Assembly (NCBI RefSeq): GCF_914767665.1
Contig: NC_059502.1
Coordinates: forward strand, 60,680,031 to 60,744,030
DNA length: 64,000 nucleotides
Source of the DNA: Harmonia axyridis
Lineage: Eukaryota; Arthropoda; Insecta; Coleoptera; Coccinellidae
Direction: 5' to 3'
How positions within the stretch are numbered: the first letter of the stretch is position 1; every line of letters starts with the position of its first letter. Positions 54,145 to 64,000 of this stretch are shown here, one piece after another. Made by a program: the position numbers and the translations under genes. The notes under the pieces are model-generated. The model was not told where the DNA came from and ran no database searches. It was given only the letters and a program-made list of their open reading frames with translations.

Positions 54145-55946
54145 ACTTTTGACAATGTGTGTGTGTGTGTTGACGCATCCTCTCTTGATGTATTGGAGAG
54201 TTTCATACCGAGATCACTTCAGTAAGATAATCAGTAGTCTCCACAAAATTTGAAAATTCTGAGATTCTGAGAAACTTGGCATCACAAAACATGTTGCTAC
54301 AATGATATTCATAATATGTATTTTCACAAATGTCCAGATATTTCGTGTTGAAAGTAGATAATACAATAAACATTGGCTGTGCCTTCCTATATTGAACGTA
54401 ATCTGTTAACATTTCATGAAGGTTCGCTTTACAAATTTTACATTCGTGAACCAAAACATTAGAACACTCAAGTAGAAAATGTAGTCATGGTCACATAACC
54501 GAGAGAACAGTCGAATTGAAAGAATGATAAATCGGTTTATTATATCAGATCCGGATTTCGACATCCAACTTGACATTTCGAACAAAAACCACACATTTTA
54601 ATCAGGTCGTAACCTAGTCAACAAACTTTACGAACCGCCGACTTGATTTATTATCACAATACAGAAGATAATGTGCGGTAAGTACTGTATTTATTATCCC
54701 AACATTTTTCATTTATTTCTCGCAGTGCTGGCCCGTTCGAAGGTTCATGTGAGAAACGCACGAAATTGCTTATCGCACAACAGATCTGAAGTAGATGACT
54801 AATGAGGAGAGTTAATAGAATTGGTTCGGCGTTAATCAGTTTTGTACTATTCGTTTGGTTCGATTTGTTTTCTCTTTGTTTGACTTGAAAGCCATTTAAA
54901 GTTAATGGCGGATTTGGAAAATATTAGACGGAATGAGGATTCGAGCCTGAACTTATTGATTCGAAATGGAACGAAGTCGGCCTTGAAGATACTGCTTTTA
55001 CGACTGCATGTTATGGAGGTTCTACCCACAGTTCCTACACATTTTCATACTGTAAGAAGTTGAATCTGAGAGTCGGTCATAAGCAAATATAGGAGTAGAT
55101 ACTCAAATGTTGGTACGATTTGCTCATACGAACTTCAGATGTAGACATTAGATATTGAGTTGCACTGCACATTAACTTAGAACGAACAAATCGCAAGATT
55201 GGATAATACTTATAATAAAATTATGCCAGTGAAAAATGGAAACATTTTTATTGGCTTCAACTGAAAGGAAGTTAGTTCCAAAAATTATATAAGGACGCCA
55301 AGACCTAACCCTGAATTTAACTTTATGAAGGGCAGCTAAGTTGAGTTCCTAAAAAAAGGAAAAATAATTTTCAATAGAAATGGTTTTAATTGATTGCAAA
55401 TGATCACAACCAATTTCAGACGACAATAATTATTACGAGATTAAGCAATTTGTTGAATGAATTCTGTGTGCACTTACCTCGTGAGTTAAAAGAGATGGTG
55501 TCTGTGAATTCACCCCCTAATCTGGTGGCAGAAGGTGGTTAGGTGGATAGGTGAAAGGGATGATTAACCTCTTCTGCACCGGCTTCGTGGTTATCACTTA
55601 ATTCGAGTATCACACAGTTCACTCGAAATTGCCTAATCAGTTTTCAACAGAAGAACAGGAATTGAAATATATAAAGATGATAGATGAAGTTTAAGTAAGC
55701 AATGAAATTAAGTTTGATAACTTTTCGAATGGATAAGCACAGTTCGACACTTGAGAAAATTATTAATTAATGGCGATGTTTGTTTACCGATCCGGTTCAT
55801 TCCGCGGCCGCAGGTGGCGCCAACAAACAACAAATTTTCTCCAGGAGCTACAGGGTACATTCACGACGTAACAGGTTTTAATAGCAGAAGTGTGTATTAT
55901 GTTCTGACTTTTTATGTTTTTTGTGTTTCGTGGGTTATGCCCATAG
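54145..55946. other. AT-rich spacer with a short (GT)n run
   Basis: A (GT)n run of about eight units at 54158-54174 follows the mariner remnant. Otherwise nothing is recognised. Confidence 0.5.
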
Positions 55947-56524
55947 AGTAATAAACATAGATAGAGGGAGTATACGCAAATTTTACATGTCCCCAACATG
56001 GTTAGATTACGTTGTCGTATTGTGATATATTTTCAAATTCACAATTTTACTATATCGAAATGAATGTATATAATATTGAGTGAAATAGATTTATTTGAGT
56101 GAATCCCGATTAAATATGCAAATTTGAATATTTGGAATCCGATATTTTTCCTTATTGTCGAATTTAAAATAAGCAGAATATTTATTATTTTCTGTATCTA
56201 CCTGCTGAAATCCAAGTTTTGGTAACTTTTGCTCTCCTAGTGTTATCGATTGTTTCACTTAGTTTGGCGCGCTTGAAATTTGTTTTCTGAATATCAGATA
56301 TATTTAGGTATTTATTTCAATATATTTTGAGTTGATATGAAACGTTGATTCACTATAGGACATAAGAAGTGCATTCTTCGTGGAGAAACTCGCGAATTGA
56401 GTGAAATATGGTATCACTGCAATGTTTTCATTTTCGAGCTTCATGTCAAATTTGATAGTTCATGTTGGGGACGAAATTTGCTTACTGAAAATGACATAAG
56501 CTTCCTCTATCTATGTTTATTACT
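55947..56524. mobile_element. MITE-like element, copy 2 (longer form)
   Basis: The ends are inverted: AGTAATAAACATAGATAGAG at the left and CTCTATCTATGTTTATTACT at the right. A second pair lies inside (CCAACATG / CATGTTGG). The 578-bp element has no coding capacity. It matches 20287-20740 apart from about 90 bp near the left end that copy 1 lacks. Superfamily is unknown; I see no clear target-site duplication outside the repeats. Confidence 0.8.
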
Positions 56525-56529
56525 TTGAG

Positions 56530-58520
56530 CTTAAGCCATTATACACGTTTCAATTGCATTTAAGAATTGTTAAATGGTCAAAATCGGTATACATCTGTTA
56601 ATACCCAAAGAAATTTCAGACGAATCTATGGTCTGACTACTAATTGCTAACTCTGAACTCTGGAATGAATATTATTTTCATCTATAAGTCTTCGAGTGTA
56701 AATATCGACAGCAAATATGAAACATCTCCAATCTATGCATGCATTAAGTTATTTAGGACAATCAGACAATATGAAAATTCTTTAATTCTATAACAGTCTA
56801 GATGTTGATGTTGGAAAAATGTTGGTATAGTGCCGGAGAATATTTATTTGATACCTTTAAAGTTTTATGCAGAAATTCATCTAGATCGCGTGACAAAAAA
56901 ATTTAAACAGTAGAGTAAAGTTTATTCTGTCCATGTAAAATTATCACTAACGAACAAAAATGACATCATAATATCTTACATATCATAGGTATTAACAAAC
57001 TCTCTCCTCAAAACCATCAACAACCTTTTATTCGAAACATTTTTACGTAAGATTTTTAATTTTCCAGATTTTTAACTGATTCACCCGGTACATCTATGAA
57101 CAGATAATTCGTCTTGAAGGCGTACCTCTCATTATTTGTAATTGGGAAGGACAAAACTACAGTTCCCATCAATTCCCCTGCTGTAACAACGGAATAGTCC
57201 ATTGATATTTGCGATTAAACGTATGCATACAACTCAATTATTTATGGTCTTAACCCGGTCATAAACCTACGCACGACCCTGCCATATAGTAAACCACCAA
57301 GTGACGCATCCTTTCTGAGAATAATCTCGAAAATTGAAACCGAATATTGTATACATGTTTGTTTGTGGGAGATGTTGAGAATCGTGCTGTGGTATTTTCT
57401 AATTTGTTACTGATGACATGGGATGATGATATTGCTGTAACTGTCTCTTTTGGTTTGACAATTTGGAGATGGAGTCGTATTAGTGACAATCAATAAGACG
57501 AGAATATATTGCTGAATGAATTGAATTTATTTTGTGGTTTCTGTGTTTCTAGTAATGGGAATTCAAGAATATTTGAAGAATAAGTATTCAATATCACAAT
57601 GATCTTTTCACCTTTTGAAGGCTAGAAAATCAAGTGATCGATATAATATCAGGAAAGCTTAATTCAAAGATAAGCAGCATTGAAAACAATAATATTTATA
57701 TTGCAGATATTTTTTTCCTAAGTCTTGTATCAGGAAGATGTTGATTTGTTAAAAATCCATGGTCAGTTTTTTGTTCATACTCATTCTCAATATCCCAATG
57801 TGAACCGTCTTCATATTATCGATAAAAAAGTATCACAGGGCGTTTCAAACATTGTATCGAAAAGTGCAACCTTAACTTTTCTATTTCAAATGAGAATCCT
57901 ATTTTTCAATAATTGCCTGTGAGGAAAAATGAATTTAGTATTCTGAAATTGCTATGCTCCTAAATTCGATCATTCCTCGAGTTATTTGAGATTTTCTTGA
58001 TTTTTGTTGTGAAAATATTGTTGATAAATTATAGTATTGAAAGTACATGTTCATGACATGTCACATTGGAGGTGAAATGAGTAATTGTGCTCTTCGGAAA
58101 TAACAAGAATAAGAATTCGATAAAAAAGCGCTGTACTTGATCTCGAAATGACTTGACAGGTAATGGAATATGAATATTCAGCATGGTAAACTTCATCTCA
58201 CACAACATTTTCATTTCAATCTTCACTTCATTAAATCTAACTTCATAAACGAACATCCGGTCATCGATATTGAAAACGTGATTGGATGCACTAATTGACT
58301 ATTTAGATGAAGAGACATTACATAGAGAGATCGTCATAGTACTAGTGCTAATTGAAACGATCATTGATGGTATATCTCAAAAGGATATGCCTATCTCCGA
58401 CATTTCAAGTTCAACATCGATGTCATCAATTTATTTTCAATTCTACGAATTGGTATCTATATACAGAAAAGTACTTTTACCCCTCTCACTGCTGGAAGTT
58501 ACGTTAGTAAAATTACAGAA
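56530..58520. other. AT-rich spacer
   Basis: Nothing recognised. Confidence 0.5.
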
Positions 58521-58521
58521 A

Positions 58522-58561
58522 TCAAAGAATTTGAATTCGTAGTCGAATTCAAATTCTTTGA
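58522..58561. repeat. Perfect 18-bp hairpin
   Basis: TCAAAGAATTTGAATTCG and its exact reverse complement are separated by TAGT. No T tract follows that would suggest a terminator function. Confidence 0.9.
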
Positions 58562-58640
58562 CTCCACGGTTTTTAGAGCAAATATCTTTCTATTGGAATG
58601 ACCCATCAAACAGGATTTTTTTAGACCACCAGAAACAGTA

Positions 58641-59012
58641 TATGTTTTAGCCCTTTCTGATTTATTATAATGTTAAGTTTTGGCAACGTCGCGGATTCTG
58701 GGAAATCGAGACGTATGTTTTGTCAGATAGAAGTAATGAGATGTATCGGTTGTCGGAAAGAATAGTTAAAGTTTGGTAGTATAAAGTTTTCGGTGTTAAA
58801 TATAACGGTTGTGGTTTAATTAACGGACATTTTAAATATATTAGGATTACAGTTCATTAGAAGGTCAGTTTGCATTGTATAAGTCCCATTTTGTTCCATT
58901 TCAATCCTTATACCCTGTTCCTTTACATACAGTGCGGTGCTGTGTGGACGCAGAGAGCAGTTTATATTGGTAAGGTTATTCATTATAACATCATTTTATT
59001 GGTTCAAATATA
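58641..59012 (+). repeat. Dispersed repeat, solo-LTR-like, copy B
   Basis: Second copy of 9641-10003, with the same TGTTTTAGCCC start and GGTTCA end and the TATAAGT version of the promoter-like box. It is diverged from copy A by scattered substitutions and several indels, so the two are not a recent pair. Confidence 0.55.
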
Positions 59013-59396
59013 GGGAAAATGCAACAGTATACATGAACACTAAATGCGGAAGTCAAGGCTGTACTAAATAAATTGGCTCACGAAGTGAAACCTCCAGAGT
59101 TCGACAAGTATTCAAGAAGATTGGGGTGAAAAACTAGAACTACCAGTCAGTAGAAATGCGGATATTCAAGTATCATCGATTTCAGTGAACAGATGAAGAA
59201 CTAGAAAGAATTTGGAGCGAGGAAATCAAAGAAATATCAGAAAATTGAAAATTAGAAAAGCATTCTATTACAGGAGTACCTGAAATAGAATCAACACAAA
59301 ATCATTTAGTCCAGATTTTACTACATAAAGCCTGATCCAGTGAACAACAACGATAAGCTTACTTTCGGCACTTAACAAAGTGATAGCTAATCTAAT

Positions 59397-59845
59397 ACCC
59401 TCTATTAGTGATGACGTCACACACCGCCATTTTAGTTCTCCTGTCAGTGTTTGGAATCCAAACAAACAAATATTCATTCAAATTAGTACGTTGTCGTTGA
59501 AGAAATTGGCTTTTTTTGATGAATAAGATTATTTAAGGAACGATTTTACTATTAATTGATAGACAGAAGGCACGAGATTAATGACAGTAAGTTCGAACTT
59601 GAAGTTCAACTAATAAACACGGCTTTTTACAGAATCTGGGGAATGATACAGGATTCAAACTTACTGGTATTAACCTCGTTCCTTCTGTCTATCAATTAAT
59701 ACTGAAATCGTTACTCAAATACTCTTATTTATGAAAATAAGCCAATTCCTTCAACAACACCGTATTAATTTGAATGACACTTTATTTGTTTGGATTCCGA
59801 ACACTGACAGGAGAACCAAAAATGGACGTCACACTAATAGGGTGT
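59397..59845. mobile_element. Foldback MITE with about 190-bp inverted arms
   Basis: The left end CCCTCTATTAGTGATGACGT pairs with the right end ACGTC..CACTAATAGGGTG. The arms continue through TTCTCCTGTCAGTGTTTGGA / TCCGAACACTGACAGGAGAA and ATTGATAGACAGAAGG / CCTTCTGTCTATCAAT, to a central loop of about 60 bp near 59600-59660. The arms are imperfect (about 85-90 percent by eye), so the element is not very young. There is no coding capacity. Confidence 0.82.
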
Positions 59846-59849
59846 ATTT

Positions 59850-62197
59850 AGAGAAGATTAGCAAAATTCATAGAAGATATTACCTGACCTGAGTGTTTTT
59901 CGCAAAAAGCACTTTAAAAATACATCAACAGGTAAGACTCACTAAGAATATAGAGGAGAAATTCTACAGACAGGAAACGTTCAGATAGAAAATCAGATTA
60001 TAGATAGAAAAAAGAAGAAAATATCTGGAAGTAACTCTAGAATAAATTAGAAGAAAAAGAGGCCAATGTCAAGACAATTACACGGTTGACTGTATCTGCT
60101 ACTCTAACAAAACAGCAAACTATCATTAGAAAAAGGGGTTGAAATCATAAATACTATGCTAATATACGTTGAAGTCACCTGGTACCTACAACAATGAATA
60201 TAGAAGAAGACACCATTTATTGCAAGGAACAGCAAATGTAGCAAAAAAATAGCCTTTGACGCACCTAAGCAACCAGCAAATCTGGGAAGAACTGGAAGTT
60301 GAAACTATTGAGGTAAGAGTAAACAAACAAATAAAGAAGCTAATAGAATTGCAAAGAATAACGATAACAGTGAAGTAAGAAGAATAATGAAAATCCCAAT
60401 AAGTAAGACACACAAGACGACCTATCTCCCCCCAAAAAAAATCATGACAAGCAGGAGAGAGAAAATTATCGCTAACAATGTAAAGTAGAAATACGGTTTA
60501 CTACAATAAAAAGACTTATGATAGACTTCTTAATCGTATTGCTCCTCAATCAGATGGCTGCTGCTGATCACCTTCAAAGGAAAGCTCCGAAGAGTCAATA
60601 GCTTTATACTAAAACTTATAACTGATTCCAAATAGAAAACCAATAATCTTTGTTGGTGCAGAAAATGTATACACTCAGGTGCTCGACCCTGTAAGAATCT
60701 GCAAGTATGTGGGTCTTCCAAAAAGTAATCGAATCATTAGCGAGAGTACCGTATAGTGACCAAGTGAATTTATTGACAAATATATGGAAATTTTCTTTAT
60801 TTCGACTCTTAATTTATGTGGAATTTTAATAATCACTAGTCGGTTCAGGTGTCGATGGAATCACTTACTGACAATAAAACAAGACCAAAGACTTGACAAC
60901 AGATACCGTTAATAAGGCAGATGTACTCAATTTTCGAACATTTTTCCATAGAGTTGGGATATTCTGTCATATGAGAGAAAAGCTGAAAGCCTTTTTGATT
61001 CAATGTCTACCATACTTTCAGAAAACGCTCGATCTTAATCGAACTCATAGACAATGGCGAAAAAATCCAAACTTCCTGCAGACATCTTACCGTTATCTTG
61101 GGGCCTATTCAAGTTCATCACAACGCCGACCTCATGATCCATCAACTTTTTCTCCGTGATCGGTCACACCTCCACGGAACAATAGAGAATTGATTTTCCT
61201 GTTTTTGAATTTCGTTAAAAAACCTTACAGGACGAATAAGGACGGCAACGTTCGCCAACTCTCGAGAGCTTATTAATTAACCTTGTTTCTCCCATTTTCC
61301 CAGATCACTGGATCGGCGATGTGTATGAAAATCGAGTAAAAATTGCGAACCACATACATTGTTCGAGAGACGGTCGTTGATGAGGCTCTCCTCTCTTCGT
61401 AGAAGACGTTTGAATTATGTTACTGTTTAATTAACACCGTTGCTGGTGAAAGAAGGTCAGCTTGATTGAGTCGGATCGCCTAGGTTGAACATGAGATAAG
61501 AGGCGACGTTGTGACCCTACAGCCTTCAAATTGGTTTGGATTACACTCGGGAAACACCAGAAGATGAAGATGGATATTGCGTCCGCAGCTAATAACAGTT
61601 TATTGTTTTACTGGAAGTAAATGTGTGACTTTTTGTGGAGACACTGAATGTTTCAAGGGTAGAATAACTTCAGCCGAGACACAAGTGGTTGTTTCCCCAG
61701 ATAAATCAATACCTTCTGAAAATACCTGAGCAGGTGTGAGAATAGGAGGAATGTAAAAATACATTTTTTTGGTTTCGGATATTGAGTCTGTCGAGGCAAA
61801 ATACGGTCTTCCATTTTTAGCAATCGGGTAGTTTTAACTTGTCGAATGTCTAAAGATGACAGCTTCAAAAGTAGGAGCTGCCAAGATAGCGGTCTATTCA
61901 AAATGAAACCTCTTATTGGAAAACCCTCCATCAGAAAATTTCTTGATGATTTTCACCAGTACCTCCAGTAGTCCAGAAGGAGAATAAACACCAAGATGAC
62001 GATAATTTATGAAGATCTAAAGATCAGCTCATATTTGGTTCTCCCTTCTTTATATGTCGACCGAAGGTCAAGTGGTGTGATATTTGTGATTGTAGAATTG
62101 AACTTCATCAGATCAAACTGCCCTAAATGAATTCGATTTTTCGCAAAGTTGGCGGAAAAAATTAATAAATTTCATACATATGTGCGAACGCTAAGTA
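59850..62197. other. AT-rich region, possible gag-type LINE debris
   Basis: Near 60050 the translation KRGQCQDNYT resembles the zinc-knuckle start of Jockey-type ORF1 proteins, and 59210-59260 reads DEELERIWSEEIKEI, but I cannot join these into a recognisable gene. A 61200-61560 block is less AT-rich without an identifiable content. Confidence 0.3.
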
Positions 62198-62199
62198 AC

Positions 62200-63109
62200 G
62201 GGTGTTTTTTTTCGAGGTATATAACTTTAAGTTGGCATTACTGTTCAAGATAGCGACTGATTCAAAAGCTGTCAAGCGATTTATTCTCAGTTTGGTTTGG
62301 CAATTCATCATGAATAGACTCACGCCTGAACAACGCTTGCAAATAGTGCAATTTTATTTCGAAAATAATGGTTCTGTGCGGAATACGTATCGCGCACTAC
62401 GTCCATTAGCGATGAAGCGCACTTCTGGTTAAATGGCTACGTCAACAAACAAAACTGCCGCATTTGGAGTGAAGCTAATCCTCAAGTGTATGTCGAAATA
62501 CCGTTACATCCAGAAAAACTGACTGTTTGGTGCGCTTTATGGGCTGGTGGAATCATTGGTCCGTACTTCTTCAAAAACGATGATGGCCAGAACAGTCAAT
62601 GGTGATCGGTATAGAGCCATGATTACTATCTTTTCATTCCTGAATTGAAGAACCATGATGTCCAGGAGCTGTGGTTCCAACAAGACGGCGCAACAGCTCG
62701 TGCCACAATCGATTTATTGAAAGACACGTTCGGTGACCGCCTAATTTCACGTTTTGGACCTGTGAATTGGCCTCCAAGATCTTGTGATTTAACACCGCTA
62801 GACTACTTTCTGTGGGGCTATGTAAAGTCATTGGTCTATGCGGATAAGCCACAAAGCCTTGACCATTTGGAAGACTACATTCGCCGTATTATTGCCGATA
62901 TACGACCACAAATGTTGGAAAAAGTCATTGAAAATTGGACGTCCAGATAGGAATACATCCAAGCCAGCCGTGGCGGTCATATGCCAGAAATCATATTTAG
63001 AATGTAATGCCACTAGATTATCTTGCGGATAAATAAAATTCATGTCAATCGAATAATCCATCGTTGTCTTATTGCAATTTAAAGTTCTATAGCTCTAAAA
63101 AAAACACCC
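62200..63109 (+). mobile_element. Deleted mariner-like element (DD41D type), copy 11
   Basis: TAAC precedes GGGTGTTTTTTTTCGAGG, and the right end is CACCCTTTATA. At the internal junction it reads CGTCCATTAGCGATGAAGCG, the shorter form also seen in copy 3. Further small losses: GTTAC before AGTCAATGG, one T in TATCTTTTCATT, six bases in GGCGCAACAGCTCG (removing the H of the CHTA motif), and a stop at CCAGATAGG near the C-terminus. It is one of the more decayed copies. Confidence 0.9.
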
Positions 63110-63113
63110 TTTA

Positions 63114-64000
63114 TAAGGAGTTTCATCAAAAGAATGTTCAACGTTCTGCTAAGGTCTTTGCGAACCAAACATTAACATTCTTCAAAAATGAATATCTTTC
63201 CAAGGCCAATGGTGGGTTTATAAAACTTTTATCCTGGTGATTTGCTCAATCAAATCATTTCTGTGATCAATTTCAGTTCATTGATCGGTAAATCAAAATT
63301 TTATGAAACCCGTGGCAATAATTTTTTTATTGATGTCGTTAAGGTGTCTTCCACAAAATGTCAATTCACCTTATATGAATATTAATAACAGATGATTCAA
63401 CAATTGATGATAAAAATTATCGGAGGCTTTGCGAATTGAGATGTCAAGGTGAAATATGAAAGGTTATTAGAATGTACAGGTAATATAATGAAGAGAACTC
63501 AGATTAATAATGGATGAGAAATCGCAGCTCAATAAGGGAATGAATAGTACAGTATTAACAAGGTGCTCGATATAAATCTTTAAGTGTAGTGGATACTCTT
63601 CGATATCAGCGGCAATGACAGATAAATAAATTCCCTCTCTTGTTGCGAATACAATTTTTCATTGTTTAAGAGAAATGAAGTTCACATTATACAAGATGTC
63701 CATCGATAAATGGTCCAAATATAACTGGAGATTGGAATAGATCATCCAATGAATTACGATGCCACAAAAATCCTAGAATGTGAAGTTAGTGGAAGAAAAA
63801 GATGTTTCTTAGAGATGTATCATATCAAACGCCAAACCTGTTCGATGAATAACAGAAGGGATGTAAACAATATAAGCTCCATCTATTCTTATTTGATTCA
63901 TTATGACCAGTTCGGTGGAAGGGAATTGGATGAATCACATGGAGGGAGAATTTCCACAAGTTCTGGAGTCGTAGGGATAACGTAAAAATGATTTCTGTGT
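63114..64000. other. AT-rich spacer
   Basis: Nothing recognised up to the window end. Confidence 0.5.

Overview
The window is AT-rich eukaryotic DNA from an insect. A beetle is my guess, from the mixture of element types, but no host marker gene proves it. I see no bacterial or organellar genes. Almost everything recognisable is a transposable element or its debris. The only candidate host coding sequence is one short GC-rich stretch with a good 3' splice site (27446-27735).

Layout. From 1 to 7.8 kb there is no gene, only a degenerate tandem repeat (5.1-5.9 kb). From 7.8 to 11.9 kb come a deleted mariner-like element (MLE), an LTR-like dispersed repeat and a 1-kb foldback element. From 11.95 to 19.4 kb is a nested stack: an old RTE-like LINE fragment (minus strand) is split by a full-length I-clade-like LINE (12223-19226). 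That LINE has a perfect 12-bp target-site duplication, an ORF1 with zinc knuckles, and an ORF2 with endonuclease, reverse transcriptase and RNase H. ORF2 is itself split by a 1.16-kb insertion with 165-bp inverted repeats that carries two identical copies of a hammerhead-ribozyme motif. From 20 to 35 kb are six near-complete MLE copies, a truncated one, a MITE, and a tRNA-like SINE with a second, different hammerhead motif (32556-32631). From 36 to 43.6 kb are two broken Tc1-like elements, Jockey-like LINE debris and an array of 375-bp units packed with hairpins. From 45 to 64 kb are three more MLE copies, a broken mariner, a second MITE copy, a second LTR-like repeat copy and several inverted-repeat elements.

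The commonest element is one MLE family of the DD41D spacing type: ten near-complete copies of about 0.93 kb plus one fragment. All ten lack the middle of the transposase gene, so they look like deletion derivatives moved by a transposase made elsewhere. No complete transposase gene is present in the window.

The most interesting signals are the two unrelated hammerhead self-cleaving RNA motifs in different small elements, and the hairpin array in which one unit carries its central loop in the flipped orientation. All ribozyme calls rest on hand-folding; no search or folding program was run.
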